From Pseudaeromonas sp963677375 (GTDB taxonomy: Bacteria > Pseudomonadota > Gammaproteobacteria > Enterobacterales > Aeromonadaceae), in contig CAXXIF010000002.1 in assembly GCA_963677375.2 (NCBI GenBank), positions 62,001 through 126,000 of the forward strand: 64,000 nt of DNA, given 5' to 3'. A program made the position numbers and the translations under genes. This document shows, one piece after another, positions 56,385 through 64,000 of this stretch. Position 1 is the first letter of the stretch. Each line of letters starts with the position of its first letter. The notes beneath the pieces are model-generated. The model was not told the DNA's origin, made no database searches, and saw nothing but the letters and a program-made list of their open reading frames with translations.

Positions 56385-57869
56385 ATGCTGCTCCTCTCCA
56401 AACGCCAGGATTGGCTGGGTAATAAACGGGGAGATATTCTCGCCGGTCTGGTGGTGGCATTGGCGCTGATTCCGGAAGCCATTGCCTTTTCCATCATCGC
56501 GGGAGTGGACCCCAAGGTGGGTCTCTACGCCTCGTTCTGTATCGCGGTTGTCACCGCCTTCATCGGCGGCCGACCGGGGATGATCTCGGCGGCGACGGGT
56601 GCCATGGCCCTGCTGATGGTGACGCTGGTCAAGGAGCATGGTCTGCAATACCTGATGGCGGCCACCTTGCTGACTGGCCTGTTCCAGATCCTGGCTGGCT
56701 ACCTGAAACTGGGTAGCCTGATGCGTTTTGTCTCGCGCTCTGTGGTCACCGGCTTTGTGAATGCCCTGGCCATTCTGATCTTTCTGGCCCAGTTACCGGA
56801 GCTGATGCATGTCAGCTGGGTGGTCTATGCCATGACAGCTGCGGGGTTGGGAATCATCTACCTCTTTCCCCTGCTTAACAAAACCATCCCCTCCCCCCTG
56901 GTTTGCATCCTGTTGCTGACGGCCGTCTCCGTCGCGCTGGATCTGGATATTCGCACCGTAGGGGATATGGGCGAGTTGCCCGATACCCTGCCGATCTTCC
57001 TGTGGCCGGATGTACCACTCTCCTGGCACACCCTGATGGTCATCCTGCCCTACTCCGCCGGGCTGGCGGTGGTTGGCTTGCTGGAGTCCATGATGACCGC
57101 AACCATAGTGGATGACTTGACGGATACCTCAAGCGACAAGAATCGCGAATGCAAGGGGCAGGGCATTGCCAATCTGGTGTCGGGTCTGTTTGGCGGTATG
57201 GCCGGTTGCGCCATGATCGGCCAGTCGGTGATCAACATCAAATCCGGTGGTCGCGGTCGCCTATCGACCCTGGTGGCTGGCGTCATGCTGCTACTGATGG
57301 TGGTATTCCTGAGTGATTGGGTCTCCCGAATTCCGATGGCGGCTCTGGTGGCCGTCATGATCATGGTGTCTATCGGCACTTTTTCATGGCAATCCATCCG
57401 TAATTTGAAAACCCACCCGATCTCAACGAGCTGCGTGATGCTGACGACAGTCATAGTGGTGGTTTTCACCCATAATCTGGCCTTTGGTGTGCTTGCTGGC
57501 GTACTGCTGGCCGCCCTATTTTTTGCCAACAAGGTGGCGCACTTCCTCGTGATCAGCAGCGAGCTGGATGAGGCGGGAACAAGCCGTCGTTATACCGTCA
57601 AGGGCCAAGTGTTTTTCGCCTCATCCCAGCGTTTTAGCCAGCAATTCGACTGCAAAGAGGTCCTGGAGCGTGTCGTCATCGATCTCACGCAAGCCCACTT
57701 CTGGGATATTACTGCCGTCAGTGCGCTGGACCGGGTGGTGATCAAATTCCGCCGTGAGGGAGCCGACGTCGAACTTCTTGGCATGAATGAAGCGAGTGCC
57801 ACCATAGTTGATCGCTTTGGTATCCACGATAAGCCTGCAGAAGTTGAAAAACTGATGGGCGGCCATTGA
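56385..57869 (+). CDS. SulP family anion transporter
   Basis: The 494-residue transporter of the SLC26/SulP family has about 12-14 membrane segments from residue 10 to 400. The N-terminal signature is GDILAGLVVALALIPEAIAFSIIAGVDPKVGLYASF. A C-terminal STAS domain follows (VKGQVFFASSQRFSQQFD, then VVIDLTQAHFWDITAVSALDRVV). Substrates in this family include sulfate, bicarbonate and dicarboxylates, and cannot be told here. The start at ATG 56385 follows AAGGA; the frame opens earlier but lacks a good site. A Usp gene follows by 16 bases, a common pairing. Confidence 0.92.
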   Translation: MLLLSKRQDWLGNKRGDILAGLVVALALIPEAIAFSIIAGVDPKVGLYASFCIAVVTAFIGGRPGMISAATGAMALLMVTLVKEHGLQYLMAATLLTGLFQILAGYLKLGSLMRFVSRSVVTGFVNALAILIFLAQLPELMHVSWVVYAMTAAGLGIIYLFPLLNKTIPSPLVCILLLTAVSVALDLDIRTVGDMGELPDTLPIFLWPDVPLSWHTLMVILPYSAGLAVVGLLESMMTATIVDDLTDTSSDKNRECKGQGIANLVSGLFGGMAGCAMIGQSVINIKSGGRGRLSTLVAGVMLLLMVVFLSDWVSRIPMAALVAVMIMVSIGTFSWQSIRNLKTHPISTSCVMLTTVIVVVFTHNLAFGVLAGVLLAALFFANKVAHFLVISSELDEAGTSRRYTVKGQVFFASSQRFSQQFDCKEVLERVVIDLTQAHFWDITAVSALDRVVIKFRREGADVELLGMNEASATIVDRFGIHDKPAEVEKLMGGH

Positions 57870-57885
57870 GCAACAAGGATGGATC

Positions 57886-58743
57886 ATGATGAAACAACAG
57901 ATTATTGCCTGTATCGACGGCTCGAACTCAACCCCGGCCGTGTGTCAGTGGGCGGCGTGGGCGGCGACTCAACTCCAGGCACCGTTGAAATTGCTCCATG
58001 TGTTGACCAAACCAGCCACAGTGGTCACGGCGGACTGGTCCGGCAGCATAGGGCTCGGTAGCCAGGAAGCCTTGCTCGCACAACTGGTCGAGCTGGATCA
58101 GCAGCGCAATAAACTGGCACAGGAGCAGGGGAACCATCTGCTTCAGGCCGCCAAGCAGCTAGTTCAGGCCCATCTGGTGACGGGCCATGAGCTGGAACTG
58201 AAATCCTGCCAGCGTCATGGCGAACTGCCCGAGGCCTTGCAAGAGCTCGAAACCGCCACCCGGCTCGTCATCATGGGCCGTCAGGGCGAACGGCATGCTG
58301 GCCTGCACAGCCAGGTGGGCAGTGAGCTGGAGAGTGTGGTCCGGGTGCTGCACACCCCCATACTGATGGCTCTGCCCGAATTCAAACTCCCGGCTCGGGT
58401 GATGTTTGCCTATGATGGCAGCAGCACAGGGCGCAGTGCGCTGAACCGGCTGACCCTTAGCCCCTTGCTGCAGGGCCTCCACTGTGATCTGGTCATGGTG
58501 GGCGGCGAGCCGCAGCAACTGGATGAAGCAAAGGTGTTGCTGCAAGCGGCAGGCGTTCAGGTCACGCCCTATACGCTAACCGGCGATGTGGAGACTGCTC
58601 TGTTGCGGCATATTGCGGCCGAACAGATCGATTTGGTGATCATGGGCGCTTATGGTCACTCGCGGCTGCGGCAATTCCTGCTGGGGAGCCATACCAGCCG
58701 CATGTTGAGTCAGAGCCCGGTGCCGTTACTGCTCTTGCGTTGA
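57886..58743 (+). CDS. Tandem universal stress protein (UspA family)
   Basis: The 285-residue protein has two Usp domains: residues 1-150 (IIACIDGSNSTPAVCQWAAW and VIMGRQGERHAGLHSQVGSELESVVR) and 160-285 (RVMFAYDGSSTGRSALNRL and LVIMGAYGHSRLRQFLLGSHTSRML). The second has the ATP-binding G-x2-G-x9-G-S/T pattern in full; the first is less exact. It is probably co-transcribed with the SulP gene, as often seen, suggesting a role in anion or pH stress. Confidence 0.92.
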   Translation: MMKQQIIACIDGSNSTPAVCQWAAWAATQLQAPLKLLHVLTKPATVVTADWSGSIGLGSQEALLAQLVELDQQRNKLAQEQGNHLLQAAKQLVQAHLVTGHELELKSCQRHGELPEALQELETATRLVIMGRQGERHAGLHSQVGSELESVVRVLHTPILMALPEFKLPARVMFAYDGSSTGRSALNRLTLSPLLQGLHCDLVMVGGEPQQLDEAKVLLQAAGVQVTPYTLTGDVETALLRHIAAEQIDLVIMGAYGHSRLRQFLLGSHTSRMLSQSPVPLLLLR

Positions 58744-58897
58744 TAGCCTCCCGTTGGCCTCCCATATCCAGGCGGCCGACCAACATGACCGGCTATGTGC
58801 AATTCCAGTACCGACGAACAATGAGCCTCAAGGCGACTAAGCTCATAATACAGATCCTGCATTATCCTGTTCTCGATCCTCCAGATGGGAGTTCGCC

Positions 58898-59827
58898 ATG
58901 CGCATATTGATCACCGGTGCCACAGGCTTTGTGGGCCAAAACCTGGTCTCAGCTCTCGGTCAAACCCATGAGCTTGTTGCTCTGACCCGGGACATTATGG
59001 CCGCCGAACGGCAACTGGGCCGACGGGTAACCCAGTATCTGGGCCTAGACGAGCTGGAATCCCTGGATGGCTTCGATGCCATCATCAATCTGGCCGGGGA
59101 GCCCATCGCCAACAAGCGCTGGAGTGACGCCCAAAAACAACGCATCTGCGAAAGTCGCTGGCAACTGACCGAGGCGTTAGTTGAGCGGCTACGGCACTGC
59201 TACAAGCCACCACAGATCTGGCTGAATGCCTCGGCCATCGGCTTCTATGGTCGTCAGGGCGGGCAACCGCTGGTTGAAGAGGAAACCCGCATCCATCCGG
59301 AATTCACCCACGACGTGTGTCGACGCTGGGAAGAGTTGGCGCAAGAGGCCAGCGATTATGGCTGCCGGGTCTGCATACTGCGCATCGGCCTCGTCCTCGG
59401 GCGCGAGGGTGGCGCTCTGGCCAAAATGCTCCCCGCCTACCGTCTGGGGCTCGGCGGACCGCTGGGTGATGGGCAGCAATATCTGTCGTGGATCACCCTC
59501 GAGGATCTGCTGGCCGCATTCGCGTTTTTACTCGAACAGGAGTCCTGTCAGGGGATCTACAACGCCACGGCCCCCCACGCCGTGCCGCAACGGGAGTTCA
59601 GCCGTCTGCTGGCCCAGGCACTGCACAAACCCCACTGGCTGCACACCCCAGGTTGGCTCCTGCGATTGTTGCTGGGCGAGATGGCCGATCTGCTGCTGTA
59701 CGGGCAGAATGTAGTGCCGCAGCGCCTGCTGGAAGCGGGTTTCCATTTCCGTCACCCCGAGTTGGCCGGGGCTCTCAAGAGTGTACTCAAAGAGGCCAGA
59801 AGCCATATTTCAATACCTGAGGTCTGA
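58898..59827 (+). CDS. yfcH: TIGR01777-type NAD-dependent epimerase-like protein (YfcH)
   Basis: The 309-residue atypical extended SDR has the nucleotide loop ITGATGFVGQNLV at the N-terminus, INLAGEPIANKRWSDAQKQ (about 65), SAIGFYG with the catalytic Tyr region, and a C-terminal DUF1731 part (LLRLLLGEMADLLLYGQNVVPQRLLEAGF). It resembles E. coli YfcH and cell-division-linked SulA homologues of cyanobacteria and plants. Its substrate is unknown. It is a single gene converging on ybbP. Confidence 0.9.
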   Translation: MRILITGATGFVGQNLVSALGQTHELVALTRDIMAAERQLGRRVTQYLGLDELESLDGFDAIINLAGEPIANKRWSDAQKQRICESRWQLTEALVERLRHCYKPPQIWLNASAIGFYGRQGGQPLVEEETRIHPEFTHDVCRRWEELAQEASDYGCRVCILRIGLVLGREGGALAKMLPAYRLGLGGPLGDGQQYLSWITLEDLLAAFAFLLEQESCQGIYNATAPHAVPQREFSRLLAQALHKPHWLHTPGWLLRLLLGEMADLLLYGQNVVPQRLLEAGFHFRHPELAGALKSVLKEARSHISIPEV

Positions 59828-59847
59828 GCGTCAGGATACGCCACCCC

Positions 59848-62328
59848 TCACTCCTGGCGTAAGCGACGGGCCAGCACAGAACCCAGTAACCGCCGCATGG
59901 GACCCTGTGCGGCGAGCATGACCAGGACAGCCCCAAGTAGCGGCAGGCTCCACCACAACAGGTAATGAGGCTGCCAGGTCAGCTCGCTCCAGAGTTGCTG
60001 CAAGACCAGCATCACCAGTTCGGTACCCAGCGCCGCCGACCCTCCAGCCAACAGGCCGGTAGCCAGCAGCTCCCAGCGCAGGGTCCGCCGCAGCAGGCGC
60101 TGACCGGCCCCCAGAGTCCGCATCAATACCAGCTCCTGCCAGCGACGGGCAATGCCAGCCTGAACCTGGGTAAACAGCACCAGTACCGCCGCCAGAGCCA
60201 CCAGCGCAAACATCAAACCCAGCGAGCGGCTGATCTGCTCCAGCACCCCCGCCAGGCGCGACATGATGCTATCGGTATCGATCAGGGTCAGACTCGGATA
60301 ACGGCGCACCAGTTCGACCTCCAACTGCTGATCGCCCGCCGGAACCCGCAAACTGGCCAGCCAGCTGGCGGGGTAATACTGCAGCAGATCCGGCGAGAAG
60401 ATCATGAAGAAGTTCGGCTGCATCTCCTCCCAGTTCACCTTGCGCAACGAGCTGACCCGGGCTGAAACCTCCCGGCCCTCAATATTAAACTGCAGAGTGT
60501 CGCCTAACTGGATACCCAAGCGTTCAGCCACGCCTTGCTCCACCGACACCTGCCCGCGATCTCGGGAACCCCACCAGCGCCCTGCCACCAGTTGATTGTG
60601 TACCGGCGCCTGTTGCAACCAGGTCATACTCAATTCCCGATGCACGCCGGCTCGACCCGCGTCCCCATCCTCTTGCGCCACCGGCTCACCAGCAATCGCC
60701 GTCAAACGGCCACGGATCACCGGATACAGTTCGGAATGGGCGATCCCGTGCTGCTTGAGCCAGGTTTCCACCCCGGGCTTGTCCGCCTCGGCAATATTCA
60801 AGACGAACCGGTTGGGAAAATTCGCCCCCATCCGGCTGTCAAAACCGGACAAAATGGCATCCCGACTAGCCCACAACACCCCAATCAACAGCAATGCCAG
60901 AGCAATCGCCGCCAACTGGGTCAGGCTCTGCCAGCGCTCCCGTCGCAGATGAGCCAGCGCCAACGCCAGTCCAGTCCCCCGTCGAGCCTTGGGTAATAGC
61001 AGCAGCAAGCCATAAGCCAGCCCCCCCAGGATCAACAACAGGGCCGTCATACCCAGCAAGAGCCCCAGGCTCAGGCGAGCATCCGAGGTGAACAACCAGC
61101 CCAGTAACAGGGTTCCGGCGAAGATCAAGGGCACCGACAGCCAACCGGGTACCTGCCCCTGCACATCCTGCCGCAACACCCGTTGCGGGGGAGTCGCCAA
61201 CAGCCGCCAGAAGGGCACAAAGGAGAGCAACAGGGTGATAAACAGACTGACCAGTACCCCGAGCGCAAAGGGTTGCCAGGAGGGGGCTGGCATCTCGGGG
61301 GGCAGCAGGCTCCCCAGCAGGTGCAAAAAACCCAGATGCAGCAGGTAACCCAGGACGCCCCCCAGCACAAAGGCCACCCCGGTCAACAGGCCAAGCAGCG
61401 CCAGCATCCAGACCCAGAGCTGACGGCGACTGGCGCCCAGAGTTTTCAGCAGCGCCATATTATCGGCTTGACGTCGGGTGAAGTGACTCATGGCTATTTG
61501 CATGGCCAGAGCCCCCAGCAGCAGGCCAATCAAGGACGCCAGGCGGAAGAAGCGCTCACTGCGTTGCAAAGGCCCCCCACTGAGCTGAGTGTCGGTTCCC
61601 GGTTGTAACAACCGCTGCTCCACCGCCAGGGTTGGTTTGAGCCGCGCCACCGAGGCTGCAATCAGCGCTTGTGGCCCCTTGAACAGATACCGGTACTGGA
61701 TGCGACTGCCCGGCAGTATCACCCGGGCGCGGGCCACATCCTGCCAGTGCATCAGGGCGCGTGGTGCCAGCAGGAAGGGGGAGAAGTTTTCATCGGGCTC
61801 CTGCAGCAACTCCCCGGCCACACGCAGTGTGATACTGCCCACCTCGACCCTGGCTCCGATTTTGGCCTGCAACAGGGCCATCAGCCGGGCCGAGAGCCAG
61901 ATCTCGCCAGGCTTGATCTCGCCTTGCGGACGTAATTGCAAGCGGCCATAGAAGGGGTAACCCGCACTGACCGCCTTGATGCTGGCCAGTTGCATGGTGT
62001 CACCGACAAACAGCATGGAGGAAAAACTCACCGTCTGGCTCCTGACCAGACCGGCGGGTAGGCTCGCCAGTTGGCCATCCGGCACCACCCGGCTGCTCTG
62101 CAGGACCAGATCGGCGGCCAAGAACTCCCGGCTCCCCAATCCCAGCGCCTGTTGCAGCCGATCCGCCACCAGACTGACGCACAGCACGCACGCCACCGCC
62201 AAGGCCAGCGCCAGCACGAAGCCCCGCAAAATACCGTAACGCCCCTCCTGCCAGACCAGCCGACGCGCCAGAGGCCAGAGCCCCGCCGCAGGCTGCTGAA
62301 CCCGCCTGATCCCCGACGGCGCCATCAT
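59848..62328 (-). CDS. ybbP: ABC transporter permease YbbP (FtsX/MacB-type)
   Basis: The 826-residue inner-membrane protein has the E. coli YbbP layout: one N-terminal helix (about 34-52), a large periplasmic region, four central helices (about 255-430), a second periplasmic region (about 490-690) and C-terminal helices with the FtsX domain. It overlaps ybbA by four bases (ATGA) and forms a type VII-like ABC system without transport through the membrane. In E. coli the YbbAP-TesA group was recently linked to export of hydrophobic compounds. Confidence 0.9.
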   Translation of the reverse strand: MMAPSGIRRVQQPAAGLWPLARRLVWQEGRYGILRGFVLALALAVACVLCVSLVADRLQQALGLGSREFLAADLVLQSSRVVPDGQLASLPAGLVRSQTVSFSSMLFVGDTMQLASIKAVSAGYPFYGRLQLRPQGEIKPGEIWLSARLMALLQAKIGARVEVGSITLRVAGELLQEPDENFSPFLLAPRALMHWQDVARARVILPGSRIQYRYLFKGPQALIAASVARLKPTLAVEQRLLQPGTDTQLSGGPLQRSERFFRLASLIGLLLGALAMQIAMSHFTRRQADNMALLKTLGASRRQLWVWMLALLGLLTGVAFVLGGVLGYLLHLGFLHLLGSLLPPEMPAPSWQPFALGVLVSLFITLLLSFVPFWRLLATPPQRVLRQDVQGQVPGWLSVPLIFAGTLLLGWLFTSDARLSLGLLLGMTALLLILGGLAYGLLLLLPKARRGTGLALALAHLRRERWQSLTQLAAIALALLLIGVLWASRDAILSGFDSRMGANFPNRFVLNIAEADKPGVETWLKQHGIAHSELYPVIRGRLTAIAGEPVAQEDGDAGRAGVHRELSMTWLQQAPVHNQLVAGRWWGSRDRGQVSVEQGVAERLGIQLGDTLQFNIEGREVSARVSSLRKVNWEEMQPNFFMIFSPDLLQYYPASWLASLRVPAGDQQLEVELVRRYPSLTLIDTDSIMSRLAGVLEQISRSLGLMFALVALAAVLVLFTQVQAGIARRWQELVLMRTLGAGQRLLRRTLRWELLATGLLAGGSAALGTELVMLVLQQLWSELTWQPHYLLWWSLPLLGAVLVMLAAQGPMRRLLGSVLARRLRQE

Positions 62329-63062
62329 GCGGGATCTCCGTGATGGTGCGCGTGTGATGCCTCCAGCGGCATCGTCTGCAATTTCCCATCTTGTAGCAAT
62401 TTCCCACCTTGCAGGTGCAGGCGACGGGCACAGCGTTGTGCCAGTTGCTCGTCATGGGTGACAATCACCAGGCTGGTGCCGTGGTCGCGGTTGAGGCGAA
62501 ACAGCAGATCGGCAATCTTGTCGCCGGTATGTCGATCCAGATTCCCGGTTGGCTCGTCCGCCAGCAGCAACGAAGGCTGGCCGATGAAGGCACGGGCAAT
62601 CGCCACCCGCTGTTGCTCACCGCCAGAGAGTTGTGCCGGATGGTGATGCAACCGATCAGCCAGACCAACCTCGGTTAACAGAGCCGTGGCCTTGGCTTTG
62701 GCATCCGGCAAGCCGCGGATTTCGGCGGGTAGCATGACATTCTCCAGCGCCGTCAGGCCGGGGAGCAGCAAGAAGGACTGGAAAATAAAGCCAATCCGCT
62801 CGGCCCGCAGTCGCGCCCGCCCCTCTTCATCCAGCCGGGAGAGCACTTCTCCCGCCACTTCGATCTGCCCCTCAGTTGCCAGATCCAGCCCGGCCAGCAG
62901 ACCCAGCAGGGTTGATTTGCCAGAGCCCGAGGCTCCCACCAGCGCCAGTGTCTCCCCCGACTTGACTTCCAGATCTATCCCCTCAAGTATGGTCAGCGTC
63001 TCCGACCCCAATGTGACTCGTTGCGTCACATCGCGTACCACTATCATCGAAGGTTCAACCAT
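62325..63062 (-). CDS. ybbA: ABC transporter ATP-binding protein YbbA
   Basis: The 245-residue LolD/MacB-type ATPase has Walker A LVGASGSGKSTLLGLLAGLD, Q loop in FIFQSFLLLPGLTALENV, signature LSGGEQQRVAIARA, Walker B LLLADEPTGNLDRHTGDKI and switch His IVTHDEQLA. The C-terminus is His-rich (SHAHHHGD). The start may be the Met of MIVVRDV at 63047, because the ATG at 63062 lies across the tesA start. It drives YbbP. Confidence 0.92.
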   Translation of the reverse strand: MVEPSMIVVRDVTQRVTLGSETLTILEGIDLEVKSGETLALVGASGSGKSTLLGLLAGLDLATEGQIEVAGEVLSRLDEEGRARLRAERIGFIFQSFLLLPGLTALENVMLPAEIRGLPDAKAKATALLTEVGLADRLHHHPAQLSGGEQQRVAIARAFIGQPSLLLADEPTGNLDRHTGDKIADLLFRLNRDHGTSLVIVTHDEQLAQRCARRLHLQGGKLLQDGKLQTMPLEASHAHHHGDPA

Positions 63063-63666
63063 GTCCCGTATCCTCTGTGTGCTGTTGGCCCTGTTGGCCT
63101 TTGACTCTCATGCTACCACCCTGCTCATCTACGGGGACAGCCTTAGTGCCGGTTACCAGTTACCGGCGGAAAAAAGCTGGCCGTCCCTGCTCAACCACGA
63201 CTGGCAAGCCCAGTCTCTGGACTTGCAGATCGTCAATGCCAGTGTCAGTGGCGAGACTACTCAGGGCGGGCTGGCCCGGCTGGACAAAACCCTGCAAACC
63301 CACACCCCGGATTGGGTGCTGGTTGAACTGGGGGCCAATGATGGCCTGCGCGGACTGCCGCCGACCCTCACTCGGCAGAACCTGGATCAGATGCTGCAAC
63401 GCATCCAGCGACACGGCGCCCGGGCGATCCTGACCCAGATCCGCTTGCCCCCCAACTATGGCGCCCGCTATATCGGGCAATTTGAAACCATCTACCCGGA
63501 GCTGGCCAAACAGTATCAAATCCCGCTCATCCCCTTCTTCATGGAGGCGATCATTACCGATCCCGCACTCTTGCTGGGCGACGGCCTGCATCCGAACAGC
63601 CAGGGACAGGAAAAAATACGCGATCAGCTCGGGCCCATTCTGACGCCCCTACTCACTCGGCACTAG
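63061..63666 (+). CDS. tesA: Acyl-CoA thioesterase I / lysophospholipase (TesA)
   Basis: The 201-residue periplasmic GDSL (SGNH) hydrolase has a signal peptide of residues 1 to about 18. Block I is IYGDSLSAG with the nucleophile Ser, block II has the Gly of SGETTQGG, block III is ELGANDGLRG with the Asn, and block V is DGLHPN with the Asp and His. TesA cleaves acyl-CoA, lysophospholipid and some amino-acid ester bonds. It starts at ATG 63061, divergent from and touching ybbA, the order known in E. coli. Confidence 0.95.
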   Translation: MSRILCVLLALLAFDSHATTLLIYGDSLSAGYQLPAEKSWPSLLNHDWQAQSLDLQIVNASVSGETTQGGLARLDKTLQTHTPDWVLVELGANDGLRGLPPTLTRQNLDQMLQRIQRHGARAILTQIRLPPNYGARYIGQFETIYPELAKQYQIPLIPFFMEAIITDPALLLGDGLHPNSQGQEKIRDQLGPILTPLLTRH

Positions 63667-63694
63667 GCTCGGGTGACCAGAGCAGCACCGGAGT

Positions 63695-63709
63695 GTAAAA
63701 TCAGGTAAA
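63695..63709 (+). promoter_or_regulatory. CpxR box
   Basis: GTAAA-ATCAG-GTAAA is an exact match to the CpxR consensus GTAAA-N5-GTAAA. It lies 135 bases before the response regulator start and 29 after the tesA stop. Confidence 0.7.
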
Positions 63710-63843
63710 ATCCGGCGATTTTTTGTGCCGACGCTTGTTCAGCCAAGGCCATTTCGTATCATGGCCCTCCTCTTGAACCACCCTCTTGGCCCTTGGGCTC
63801 AGAGGGATATTGGTTCCCTGACTATCGCCTGTGGAGAGCAATA

Positions 63844-64000
63844 ATGATTCGGGTTTTACTGGTCGATGATGATGAAGAATTATGTGCCCTGCAGCATGAC
63901 TATTTAAGCCGGGAAGGCTTCGAAGTGACTGTCTGTCATGATGGCCGCAGCGGTTTGCAGGCGGCACGTTCCGGTGAGTTCGATATCCTGCTGCTGGATC
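63844..64000 (+). CDS. cpxR: OmpR-type response regulator, CpxR-like (cut by window end)
   Basis: Only the first 52 residues are in the window. They form the start of a receiver domain: IRVLLVDDDEELC with the acidic pair, then EGFEVTVCHDGRSGL and FDILLLD with the phospho-Asp. GGAGA precedes ATG 63844. The sequence resembles CpxR, and the exact CpxR box upstream suggests autoregulation, as known for cpxRA. The DNA-binding half is not visible, so the name is an inference. Confidence 0.65.
   Translation, partial: MIRVLLVDDDEELCALQHDYLSREGFEVTVCHDGRSGLQAARSGEFDILLLD

Overview
The window reads as the chromosome of a gammaproteobacterium, most likely Aeromonas or a close relative. The evidence is gene order and protein resemblance recognised from memory: gltBD, mtnN-cbiB-btuF, ycaO-focA-pflB-pflA, yfbV-ackA-pta and tesA/ybbA-ybbP. 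No database search was possible, so the genus is an inference. The backbone is moderately GC-rich. Positions 1 to about 5150 are clearly AT-rich and look acquired.

Left accessory region (1-7500). An IS3-family element (260-1942) has split an unrecognised gene that overlaps an FRG-domain gene. An AAA ATPase gene overlapping an HNH nuclease gene (Septu/PtuAB-like) follows. Next come a cold-shock-domain membrane protein, a RidA-family protein, a decayed NADAR remnant, a hairpin-rich stretch with GGA loops, and an antibiotic-biosynthesis-monooxygenase-fold protein. This is the best candidate for an undescribed, probably defence-related, locus.

Backbone, 7.7-32 kb. gltBD (glutamate synthase) lies behind a promoter and a terminator-like leader hairpin. 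Then come mtnN-cbiB-btuF, a frameshifted chemoreceptor, a TRIC-type membrane protein, a chitoporin with a NagC-like operator, an SDR, DUF1904, a TraB/GumN protein, an M32 carboxypeptidase, an alkyltransferase, a DUF2157 membrane protein, rlhA, and cyuA with its overlapping PAS-HTH regulator.

Middle, 32-45 kb. Four tandem tRNA-Tyr genes share one promoter. They are followed by a receiver-TPR protein, xthA, a transglutaminase-like protein, a four-gene basic amino acid ABC importer with an ArgR-like box, an M20-family protein that has lost its metal ligands, the lysine exporter lysO, and asd. Several of these genes concern lysine/arginine/aspartate-family amino acids.

Right, 45-64 kb. This is the mixed-acid fermentation block: ycaO, formate channel focA, pyruvate formate-lyase pflB and its activase pflA, then yfbV, ackA and pta. 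Pyruvate goes to formate and acetyl-CoA, then to acetate with ATP gain. A SulP transporter, a tandem Usp protein, a YfcH-like epimerase, the YbbA-YbbP export machine, tesA, and the start of an OmpR-type response regulator preceded by an exact CpxR box complete the window.
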